A stretch of 5,925 nucleotides of DNA, from assembly GCA_958423535.1 (NCBI GenBank), contig CATZRJ010000076.1, forward strand, positions 1-5,925, in the 5' to 3' direction. Made by a program: the position numbers and the translations under genes. This document shows positions 1 to 5,086 of the stretch, in pieces. The first letter of the stretch is position 1, and each line of letters begins with the position of its first letter. The notes under the pieces were generated by a model. The model ran no database searches. It worked only from the letters and a program-made list of their open reading frames with translations, and was not told the DNA's origin. Source of the DNA: an uncultured Collinsella sp. GTDB taxonomy: Bacteria; Actinomycetota; Coriobacteriia; Coriobacteriales; Coriobacteriaceae.

Positions 1-23
1 GCGGCCTCGCGCACGTCAGTCAT
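1..23 (-). CDS. Start of a downstream gene coupled to galK (partial, unidentified)
   Basis: On the minus strand the galK stop codon TAA shares its last A with an ATG (TAATG), and the frame stays open to the window edge, reading MTDVREA. A one-base stop/start overlap is typical of translationally coupled operon genes. Seven codons are too few to identify a family. Because galactokinase is often followed by galactose-1-phosphate uridylyltransferase, galT is the most likely identity, but that is inference from context only. No strong Shine-Dalgarno sequence is visible in the last codons of galK, which would fit re-initiation by ribosomes finishing galK. Confidence 0.5.
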
Positions 24-1228
24 TACAGCCATGCCGCGTAAGCCCCCTTGTCAGAGATGGCGTAGTGACGGGCAGAGCCCTTGCCCAGCCAGCCGTTCAT
101 CTTGGTAATGAAGGTGTCGACCAGATCGAGCGGCACAAAGGCCTGGATGGTGCCACCAAAGCCGCCGCCGTGGATGCGGACGGCGCCGCGGCCGTCAAGC
201 ACATGCTCGGCAAGAGCAAGCGCGTACATGGAAGGTTGCTCGGCACCCAGTTTGGCAACAACGTTCTGCAGGTACATGGCAGAGCTGGCGCCGGACTCGC
301 GCGTCAGGACCAGGAACTGGTCAATGTCACCGGCGTTCAGGGCCGCCCAGCGCTTATCGACCAGGCCGTTCTCGTACCAGTAGTGAACGGCGCGCAGGCA
401 GGCACGGTCGCCCAGCTTGGCGCGCAGCTCGGGGAGCTTGGCGTCAAAATCGGCAACGTTTACCTCGCACAGGCGTGCCTTGCCAAACTCGGCGGCGACG
501 TCTTGCATCTCGCGCGGAACGGCGGCGTAGTCGTCGGTGGCTGCCACGTGGTCGGCGCCGACCTTAACGAGCACGAGCGCATAGCCGTGATCCTCAAAGT
601 TGAGCTCGAGCTTCTGGGTCTTAGGCTGAGCCTGGTCCTCAAAGTCCATGTAGGCAAGGCCGCCCAAGCAAACGGCGGCCTGGTCCATAAGACCGCAGGG
701 CTTGCCATAGTAGTTGTTCTCGGTGCGCTGGCTCATCTGGGCGAGTGCGACGGGCTCAATTGCGGGTGAGCCCCAGAGGGTTTCCATGGCGCGGCCGTAT
801 GCCGCCTCGACAGCAGCAGAACTCGAAAGACCGCCGCCCGAAGGGACGGAGCAGGTAAAGGCAAAGTCGAAGCCCTTGGGCTCAACACCAAGCGCTGCGA
901 CCTCGTGGGCCATACCACGCACGAGGCTTGCGGACGTGCCCTTCTCGGACTCCTGAACATCCAGCGTGTCGAGCGTGATCTCAAACGTAGGATAGCCCTC
1001 GTCGGCGACACGGACCTTGTTGGAGTCGGTTGCCACGGCGATGCCGTCGACGGCGACATCGAGCGAGCCGGCGATAACGTGACCGCCCTCGTGATCGGTG
1101 TGATTGCCGCTGATCTCGGAACGCCCGGGCGCGTGTACGTAGAGCACCTGGCGGTCGCCGATGGGGCCAAACTCCTCCTCGAACAGCCTGGTGAGCGTGG
1201 TGAGTGTCTTTTCGTCGGGGGCGGTCAT
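23..1228 (-). CDS. galK: Galactokinase (GHMP kinase family)
   Basis: The predicted cytoplasmic enzyme of 401 aa phosphorylates galactose to galactose-1-phosphate with ATP, the first committed step of the Leloir pathway. Visible motifs are the N-terminal galactokinase signature at residues 35-46 (GRSEISGNHTDH), the GHMP ATP-binding loop at 128-139 (VPSGGGLSSSAA), the catalytic Asp182 in GLMDQ, and the C-terminal glycine-rich motif at 353-360 (HGGGFGGT). Length and motif order match galactokinases (about 380-400 aa). The start chosen is the ATG at 1228, preceded by AAGGAAAGGA. The open frame continues upstream, but that stretch is the control region and has no protein-like features. The sugar-binding signature is unusual: Asn42 stands where classical enzymes have Glu, and Glu38 where they have Asn. 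Arg36, His43, Asp45 and Asp182 are kept. Galactose is therefore the likely but unproven substrate. It is divergent from the LacI-type gene and probably leads an operon running off the left edge. Confidence 0.93.
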   Translation of the reverse strand: MTAPDEKTLTTLTRLFEEEFGPIGDRQVLYVHAPGRSEISGNHTDHEGGHVIAGSLDVAVDGIAVATDSNKVRVADEGYPTFEITLDTLDVQESEKGTSASLVRGMAHEVAALGVEPKGFDFAFTCSVPSGGGLSSSAAVEAAYGRAMETLWGSPAIEPVALAQMSQRTENNYYGKPCGLMDQAAVCLGGLAYMDFEDQAQPKTQKLELNFEDHGYALVLVKVGADHVAATDDYAAVPREMQDVAAEFGKARLCEVNVADFDAKLPELRAKLGDRACLRAVHYWYENGLVDKRWAALNAGDIDQFLVLTRESGASSAMYLQNVVAKLGAEQPSMYALALAEHVLDGRGAVRIHGGGFGGTIQAFVPLDLVDTFITKMNGWLGKGSARHYAISDKGAYAAWL

Positions 1229-1233
1229 ATGGG

Positions 1234-1243
1234 TCCTTTCCTT
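1234..1243 (-). promoter_or_regulatory. Ribosome binding site deciding the galK start
   Basis: Read on the minus strand this is AAGGAAAGGA, giving two possible Shine-Dalgarno cores at about 5 and 10 bases before the ATG at 1228. It supports that ATG over the upstream in-frame starts, which lie inside the control region. Confidence 0.75.
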
Positions 1244-1268
1244 GACGCGGGAGAGATTGGTCCGTGTC

Positions 1269-1297
1269 ATTATGAGTACGTTAACAATTTTGAGCAC
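1269..1297 (-). promoter_or_regulatory. Candidate galK promoter overlapping operator-like site 1
   Basis: On the minus strand CATAAT (1269-1274) is a good -10 match, about 40 bases before the galK start. A weak -35-like TGCTCA lies 16 bases upstream (1291-1296). The 14-base repeat at 1273-1286 sits in the spacer and touches the -10 box, where a bound repressor would block polymerase. The -35 match is poor, so this is a proposal only. Confidence 0.35.
1273..1286 (+). promoter_or_regulatory. Operator-like motif, copy 1
   Basis: The sequence is TGAGTACGTTAACA, identical to copy 2 read on the other strand. It is a partial palindrome: outer TG/CA and central ACGT are symmetric. Size and layout are those of a LacI-family operator. 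It lies nearest galK and overlaps its candidate promoter. Confidence 0.6.
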
Positions 1298-1336
1298 CAC
1301 AAACCAGACGGTCGCAGCGCTGCACGTTAATAGGTA

Positions 1337-1350
1337 TGTTAACGTACTCA
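1337..1350 (-). promoter_or_regulatory. Operator-like motif, copy 2
   Basis: On the plus strand this reads TGTTAACGTACTCA, the exact reverse complement of copy 1. Centre-to-centre distance to copy 1 is 64 bases, close to six helical turns, which would permit looping between bound repressors. Confidence 0.6.
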
Positions 1351-1459
1351 TAACACAACGCATATCTATTTCTGAGAATCTGGTAATCGGTAGATTTTCG
1401 GCCGTGAACGGTGTAGCCGTATGGACATATGGAGCAAAAGAACCGCTGATAGAAAAAGT

Positions 1460-1473
1460 AGAGTACGTTAACA
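1460..1473 (+). promoter_or_regulatory. Operator-like motif, copy 3
   Basis: The sequence AGAGTACGTTAACA differs from copy 1 only at the first base. It lies about 94 bases before the GTG start of the LacI-type gene, so it is placed for autoregulation or for long-range looping with copies 1 and 2 (123 bases from copy 2). Confidence 0.55.
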
Positions 1474-1555
1474 TGCGTCCGACGATAGCGGGCCTCGGTG
1501 CGGGGCGTGCTTCCGCTCGGGCCGACATTCACGCTATTCAGATCTTGCGAGAGCG

Positions 1556-1562
1556 AAGGTGA
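1556..1562 (+). promoter_or_regulatory. Ribosome binding site deciding the GTG start of the LacI-type gene
   Basis: AAGGTGA lies with its GG seven bases before GTG at 1567. Neither the in-frame GTG at 1498 nor the ATG at 1612 suits: the first is far upstream, and the second would cut closely into the DNA-binding domain. Confidence 0.65.
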
Positions 1563-1566
1563 TTTT

Positions 1567-2598
1567 GTGGCAAGGCGCCCTTCCAACGATACAGGTACGC
1601 GCCCGGTTTCCATGGCCGACGTTGCCCGCGCTGCCGGTGTTTCGCAGCAGACGGTTTCGCGCGTTGCCAACGGCCTTCCTAACGTCAACGAGCAGACGCG
1701 CCAGCGCGTGCAGGCCGCTATGCAAGAGCTCGGATTTCGTCCGAGTTATGCCGGTCGCTCGCTGCGCGACGGCCGTTACCATTCGGTCGGTCTGTGCGTC
1801 AACGATGTCACCAAGTTTGGCAACCTCTCAATGATCGACGGGATCGCCAGCGCTGCTCGCGAGCATAATTGCGCCATCACGCTGGTCGAGATGTCCAAGA
1901 CCGAGGAGTTTTCGCTTGCCGAGGCCACGCGTCGTATGGCCGCGCTGCCCGTGGACGGCATCATTATCGGCATGAGCCGTATGGCTCCCGATTTTGAGAC
2001 GTTCAATCCACTGCCGGGCATTGGCACGGTTATCGTCACCATGTACGCGCATCCGCGCGTGACCACGGTCGATTCCGACCATTACGGCTGCTCGCTATTG
2101 CTTATGGATCACCTGTTTGAGCTGGGACACGAGCAGATTCGCTATATCGGTGGCCCGTCGTTCTCGGTCGACGAGCAATTTCGTCGCGCCGGTTGGCAGG
2201 ATGCACTCGAGCGTAAACACATCGAGCCGGCAGAGCCGCTCGAGGGCGACTGGTCTGCCAACAGCGGTTACGAGGCCGGCAGATATCTGGCCGAGAACGA
2301 CCGCACCATGACGGCGATCTATGCGGCAAACGACCAGATGGCAAATGGCGCGATTGCAGCGCTGCGCGATAGCGGTCTGCGCGTGCCCGAGGACGTGAGC
2401 GTGGTGGGCGTCGATGACTCGCTCGACGACTTTGTCGCGCATAACGAGCTCACGACTGTGCGATTCGATCTGCATCAGCGCGGACGCGAGGTATTCGAGC
2501 ATGCGGTTCCCGAGGCAGGTACGGCGGGCAAAACCGTTGCTATTCGTATTCCCGGCCAGCTCATCGTTCGACATACCACGGCAGCTCATCGCGTATAG
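1567..2598 (+). CDS. LacI/GalR-family transcriptional regulator
   Basis: This 343-aa predicted cytoplasmic DNA-binding protein is likely a sugar-responsive repressor. The N-terminal LacI helix-turn-helix spans roughly residues 15-45, with recognition helix SQQTVSRVANG at 26-36. The hinge region is at about 58-68 (RPSYAGRSLR). The rest is a periplasmic-binding-protein-like effector domain, with typical family features: RRAGW at 206-210, ANDQMA at 254-259, and VPEDVSVVGVDD at 273-284. The total length is normal for the family. It is divergent from galactokinase across a region with three copies of a LacI-style operator motif, so the simplest inference is that it controls galK and perhaps itself. 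The true effector (galactose, a galactoside or another sugar) cannot be read from the sequence. Its coding sequence ends 129 bases before the flavoprotein gene, which appears to have its own promoter. Confidence 0.9.
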   Translation: MARRPSNDTGTRPVSMADVARAAGVSQQTVSRVANGLPNVNEQTRQRVQAAMQELGFRPSYAGRSLRDGRYHSVGLCVNDVTKFGNLSMIDGIASAAREHNCAITLVEMSKTEEFSLAEATRRMAALPVDGIIIGMSRMAPDFETFNPLPGIGTVIVTMYAHPRVTTVDSDHYGCSLLLMDHLFELGHEQIRYIGGPSFSVDEQFRRAGWQDALERKHIEPAEPLEGDWSANSGYEAGRYLAENDRTMTAIYAANDQMANGAIAALRDSGLRVPEDVSVVGVDDSLDDFVAHNELTTVRFDLHQRGREVFEHAVPEAGTAGKTVAIRIPGQLIVRHTTAAHRV

Positions 2599-2661
2599 TT
2601 TTTGCAGGTCAATGGCGGTATATTCCGCCTAAATAACAATCGGTAAGGATGCCGGCAGATA

Positions 2662-2690
2662 GCTGTGGCTCTAAAGACGAGTGCTATGAT
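2662..2690 (+). promoter_or_regulatory. Candidate flavoprotein promoter (extended -10)
   Basis: TGCTATGAT at 2682-2690 contains a -10 box (TATGAT, 2685-2690) preceded by the TGn extended -10 element. No good -35 is present; the weak CTGTGG lies 16 bases upstream, as is common with extended -10 promoters. The position is about 37 bases before the ATG at 2728, giving a short leader. Confidence 0.45.
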
Positions 2691-2711
2691 AGACGGGCTC
2701 TTTTGTCTATC
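2688..2711. repeat. Inverted repeat over the flavoprotein -10 and start point
   Basis: GATAGAC at 2688-2694 and GTCTATC at 2705-2711 are perfect seven-base inverted arms separated by ten bases. The left arm overlaps the proposed -10 box and the right arm ends one base before the ribosome binding site. Its centre near the expected transcription start suggests a DNA operator more than an RNA hairpin, since the left arm would be mostly untranscribed. Confidence 0.45.
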
Positions 2712-2712
2712 T

Positions 2713-2718
2713 AGGAGG
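2713..2718 (+). promoter_or_regulatory. Ribosome binding site of the flavoprotein gene
   Basis: A perfect AGGAGG lies nine bases before ATG at 2728. It sets this start in preference to the in-frame GTG at 2665, which would place the promoter inside the gene. Confidence 0.85.
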
Positions 2719-2727
2719 CTTTGCCTG

Positions 2728-3888
2728 ATGGAGATCACCAAGGATATCCGCTACATTGGTGTCGACGATCACGACATTGACCTGTTCGAGGGCCAGTACG
2801 ACGTGTCCGAGAACGGTATGGCATATAACAGCTACGTTATCTTGGGCGATAAAATCGCTGTCGCCGATTCGGTCGACGCTGGCTTTGTCGACGAGTGGCT
2901 CGGTAACCTCGAGACCGTGCTCGATGGCCGCACGCCCGACTACCTGGTTGTCCATCATATGGAGCCCGATCACTCCGCCGGTATCGCCGCCTTTATGGAG
3001 CGCTATCCCCAGGCGCAGATTGTGGCCAGCATGGGTGCTTTCCGCATGATGGTCAACTACTTTGGCACCGACTTCCCCGAGCGTAAGATGGTCGTCAAAG
3101 ATGGCGACGTGCTCGATCTGGGCGGTCACAGCCTGACGTTTGTCGGCGCCCCCAACGTGCACTGGCCCGAGGTGCTCTTCTCCTACGAGTCCACCGATAA
3201 GGTGCTCTTTAGCGCCGACGGCTTTGGCAAGTTTGGCGCCAACGACATCGAGGATCCCGAGGGCTGGGCTTGCGAAGCGCGCCGTTACTACTTTGGCATC
3301 GTGGGAAAGTTCGGCAAGTTTGTGCAGGCCGTGCTTAAGAAGGCCGCCAATCTGGACATCCAGATTATTTGCCCGCTTCACGGTCCTGTTCTTAGCGAGA
3401 ACCTGGGCTATTACCTCGACACCTACAACACCTGGTCGAGCTATCAGCCCGAGGACGAGGGCATCACGATTGCCTATGCGAGTGTGTATGGTCATCTGAA
3501 GGCTGCCGTTGAGGAGCTCGCTTCTGCGCTCGAGGCCCGCGGTCAGAAGGTCTCCGTCTTTGACCTAGCTCGCGACGATATGGCCGAGGCGGTTGAGGAT
3601 GCGTTCCGCTATGACCGTCTGGTGCTCGCTTCCATTACCTATCAGGGCGAGATCTTCCCGTTCGTGAGCACCTTTATCCATACGCTTGCCGAGCACGCCT
3701 ATCAGAACCGTACGGTGGCACTCGTCGAGGCCGGCTCCTGGGCGCCCACCGCTGCCAAGGTTATGACCAAGGAGCTCGAGGGCATGAAGGACATCACCCT
3801 GGCGCAGAACAAGGTGACCGTGCTGGGTTCGCTCAACGACGCCTCGCGCGCTCAGATCGAGGTCCTTGCTGACGAGCTGTCCAAGTAG
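2728..3888 (+). CDS. Class A flavodiiron protein (FprA-type A-type flavoprotein)
   Basis: This 386-aa predicted cytoplasmic enzyme belongs to the flavodiiron family, which reduces oxygen to water and/or nitric oxide to nitrous oxide and protects anaerobes and microaerobes. The N-terminal metallo-beta-lactamase-like domain (about 1-240) carries every expected diiron ligand: His77, Glu79, Asp81 and His82 in HHMEPDHSA, then His145 in PNVHWPE, Asp164 in SADGFG, and His218 in PLHGPV. The C-terminal flavodoxin-like domain (about 246-383) has a phosphate loop around 252-257 (SVYGHL) and a second FMN loop near SITYQG. The first loop has His-Leu where many relatives have Asn-Thr. There is no C-terminal rubredoxin or flavin-reductase domain, so it is class A and needs a separate electron donor, not present in this window. 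Oxygen versus nitric oxide preference cannot be decided from sequence. It has its own promoter-like region and ends before a strong terminator, so it looks monocistronic. Confidence 0.93.
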   Translation: MEITKDIRYIGVDDHDIDLFEGQYDVSENGMAYNSYVILGDKIAVADSVDAGFVDEWLGNLETVLDGRTPDYLVVHHMEPDHSAGIAAFMERYPQAQIVASMGAFRMMVNYFGTDFPERKMVVKDGDVLDLGGHSLTFVGAPNVHWPEVLFSYESTDKVLFSADGFGKFGANDIEDPEGWACEARRYYFGIVGKFGKFVQAVLKKAANLDIQIICPLHGPVLSENLGYYLDTYNTWSSYQPEDEGITIAYASVYGHLKAAVEELASALEARGQKVSVFDLARDDMAEAVEDAFRYDRLVLASITYQGEIFPFVSTFIHTLAEHAYQNRTVALVEAGSWAPTAAKVMTKELEGMKDITLAQNKVTVLGSLNDASRAQIEVLADELSK

Positions 3889-3910
3889 CGATATCTCGCT
3901 TTTAACGAGC

Positions 3911-3949
3911 AAAACCACCACAAAGGTACCTTTGTGGTGGTTTTTGTTT
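3911..3949. terminator. Bidirectional intrinsic terminator
   Basis: Positions 3911-3944 form a perfect 34-base palindrome centred on GGTACC, with arms AACCACCACAAAGG and its complement flanked by A and T runs. On the plus strand it is followed by TTTTTGTTT, a good U-tract, ending flavoprotein transcription. On the minus strand the A run at 3911-3914 gives a shorter UUUU for the DeoR-type gene, whose stop lies only three bases away. The convergent arrangement fits a shared terminator, stronger in the plus direction. Confidence 0.92.
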
Positions 3950-4751
3950 AAGCGCCGGCGATGACGAGATTCGGGCGGGCGTCGTCGGCGGTCTCGGCGA
4001 TTGAGGTGGCGACGGCGCCATCGGGATCACAGTCCATCACGATGGTGTCGACGTCGGCAAGCTCGGCAAAACGATACATACCGCGTCCGTTAACCTTGCT
4101 GGCGTCCATGAGGGCGACGCTTTGATGGGCTGCGGCGATCATAGCCGTTTTGGTCTCGGCCATCTGGGGAAAGTCGGTCGTAAAGCCGCAGCCGGGAACA
4201 AAAGCTCCAGGGCACATGACGGCAAGATCGGCGTGGACCATTTGGAGCGCCTGCATAGTGAGCGGTCCGTACAGATAACGATGGCCTTTGCGCAGCGCCC
4301 CGCCCGGCATGACGACATCGACTGAGGGCATGCTCTCGTCGATGTAATCGGCAATGGTAATGTCGGCCGTGATGACGGTGATACCGTCGCGCTGATCGAG
4401 GAGCCGGACGAACTCGAGCGCCGTGGTGCCCGAGTCGACGAGCAACGTGTCGCCGTCACTGACGAGCTCGATGGCGCTTTGCGCGATGGCCTGCTTGGCG
4501 GCGACGTTGACATTGATGCGGCGATCCTGCGTGGAGACGGTTAGGCGTTTGTGGAGCGACACAGCGCCGCCATGTGTGCGGCGCAGCTTGCCTGCTTCGG
4601 CGAGCGCGTCTAGGTCGGCGCGGGCGGTGACGGAGGACACGCCAAAGGTCTGGGCGATTTCTGCTACCTGCACCGAGGCGTTATGCTCAAGCATCTCCAT
4701 GATGGCGGCACGACGTTCATCGGCGAAGGCTCGGGTTGTTACATGGGCCAT
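3948..4751 (-). CDS. DeoR-family transcriptional regulator of sugar metabolism
   Basis: This 267-aa predicted repressor has an N-terminal DeoR-type winged helix-turn-helix at about residues 11-63 (ADERRAAIMEML, then VSSVTARADLDAL in the recognition region, then the wing LRRTHGGAV). The C-terminal DeoR sensor domain is typical, with DSGTT at 106-110, GGALR at 150-154, a Glu199/Lys201 pair, and DASK at 216-219. Relatives bind phosphorylated sugars such as fructose-1-phosphate or tagatose-6-phosphate and release DNA. The start chosen is ATG at 4751, with GGAG five bases upstream. An in-frame ATG at 4799 would add 16 residues but has no ribosome binding site and lies within the box-rich control region. 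It is divergent from the bisphosphate aldolase, so control of that gene and of itself is the natural inference. The effector cannot be told from the sequence. Confidence 0.9.
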   Translation of the reverse strand: MAHVTTRAFADERRAAIMEMLEHNASVQVAEIAQTFGVSSVTARADLDALAEAGKLRRTHGGAVSLHKRLTVSTQDRRINVNVAAKQAIAQSAIELVSDGDTLLVDSGTTALEFVRLLDQRDGITVITADITIADYIDESMPSVDVVMPGGALRKGHRYLYGPLTMQALQMVHADLAVMCPGAFVPGCGFTTDFPQMAETKTAMIAAAHQSVALMDASKVNGRGMYRFAELADVDTIVMDCDPDGAVATSIAETADDARPNLVIAGA

Positions 4752-4796
4752 AGCTGCTCCATCCTCAACTAAAATTTGCAGGAATTGTGTTGAGTC

Positions 4797-4881
4797 CATT
4801 TTCGTTCATTTTCTTTTTGAGTAAGAAAACACCTTTCGATTACTTATCTTTTCTATAAAAGAAAGATGATTCGCTTGAAAA
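4797..4881. promoter_or_regulatory. Cluster of TTTTC/GAAAA boxes, candidate DeoR-type operators
   Basis: CATTTTC occurs twice exactly ten bases apart (4797-4803 and 4807-4813), so both copies face the same side of the helix. Further boxes are GAAAA at 4825-4829, TTTC at 4834-4837, TTTTC at 4849-4853, GAAA at 4861-4864 and GAAAA at 4877-4881. ATCTTT and AAAGAT around 4847-4866 make an imperfect inverted repeat. DeoR-family repressors of sugar genes often bind helically phased TTTC-rich repeats, so this is a plausible site for the adjacent regulator, by inference. Confidence 0.4.
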
Positions 4882-5072
4882 CTGCAATGTCGTATAGAGG
4901 AATCCGGTGCGAATCTCTTCCGTTTGCTTTTCAAAAACGAGCGTCTTGACCTGTGTGCCGGTGATATCTCATGCGTGCGACACCATCGATTTTCATACAA
5001 TGAGCGCAGCAAAACGCAAGGTAAAACGCCTTGTGAACAACTACGCCCGATGTCCAGATGCGGGCGAGGGAG

Positions 5073-5086
5073 AGGAGCAAACGCTC
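5073..5086 (+). promoter_or_regulatory. Aldolase ribosome binding site with a small hairpin before the start
   Basis: AGGAG at 5073-5077 lies nine bases before ATG at 5087 and decides that start. The spacer can fold as GAGC-AAAC-GCTC (5075-5086), which takes in part of the Shine-Dalgarno sequence and sits directly against the start codon. Confidence 0.7.

Larger units (their letters stand above)
1229..1566. other. Divergent control region between galK and the LacI-type gene
   Basis: This 338-base gap separates two genes transcribed away from each other. It holds three copies of a 14-base motif (separate entries), a candidate galK promoter, and a 10-base palindrome GCAGCGCTGC at 1314-1323. 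A shorter look-alike of the motif core, ACGTTAA, lies at 1324-1330. Open frames cross it in several phases, but none has a ribosome binding site or recognisable protein. I could not find a convincing -35/-10 pair for the LacI-type gene. Confidence 0.7.
4752..5086. other. Divergent control region and long leader before the aldolase
   Basis: This 335-base gap contains no convincing gene. Its first half (4797-4935) is A/T-rich and carries repeated TTTTC/GAAAA boxes (separate entry). Complementary segments GATTCGC (4869-4875) and GCGAATC (4910-4916) could form a long hairpin, and CAAGG/CCTTG at 5017-5033 a small one. AAAACGC occurs twice, at 5011-5017 and 5023-5029. Candidate plus-strand promoters are weak: a TATAGA at 4893-4898, and TTGACC at 4946-4951 followed at 15 bases by TCTCAT. 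None is strong enough to call. Confidence 0.6.

Noticed and set aside
1229..1528. A 100-residue N-terminal extension of the galactokinase frame
   Set aside because: It has no ribosome binding site at its start and runs through the operator-like repeats. Galactokinases begin near the ATG at 1228, which has a good ribosome binding site.
1498..1566. Upstream GTG at 1498 for the LacI-type gene
   Set aside because: It would add 23 residues unlike LacI N-termini and lacks a ribosome binding site. GTG at 1567 follows AAGGTGA and gives the usual length.
2614..2629. Hairpin GGCGG-TATATT-CCGCC after the LacI-type gene as a terminator
   Set aside because: The stem is only five pairs and is followed by TAAATAAC and not a T run. 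It may weaken read-through but does not qualify as an intrinsic terminator.
2707..3495. Long minus-strand open frame opposite the flavoprotein gene
   Set aside because: It mirrors a real gene in a GC-rich genome, has no ribosome binding site and shows no recognisable domain. The same applies to frames opposite galK (65-769) and opposite the aldolase (4931-5710).
4752..4799. Upstream ATG at 4799 for the DeoR-type gene
   Set aside because: No ribosome binding site precedes it and it falls in the TTTTC box cluster. The ATG at 4751 has GGAG at proper spacing and gives a normal family length.
4899..4921. GGAATCCGGTGCGAATC, resembling the core of a cobalamin riboswitch
   Set aside because: The CCGG partner, the GCCACTGT-like segment and the downstream conserved elements are missing, and the gene has no link to cobalamin. 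A covariance search with the cobalamin riboswitch model would settle it; a significant hit would reverse this.
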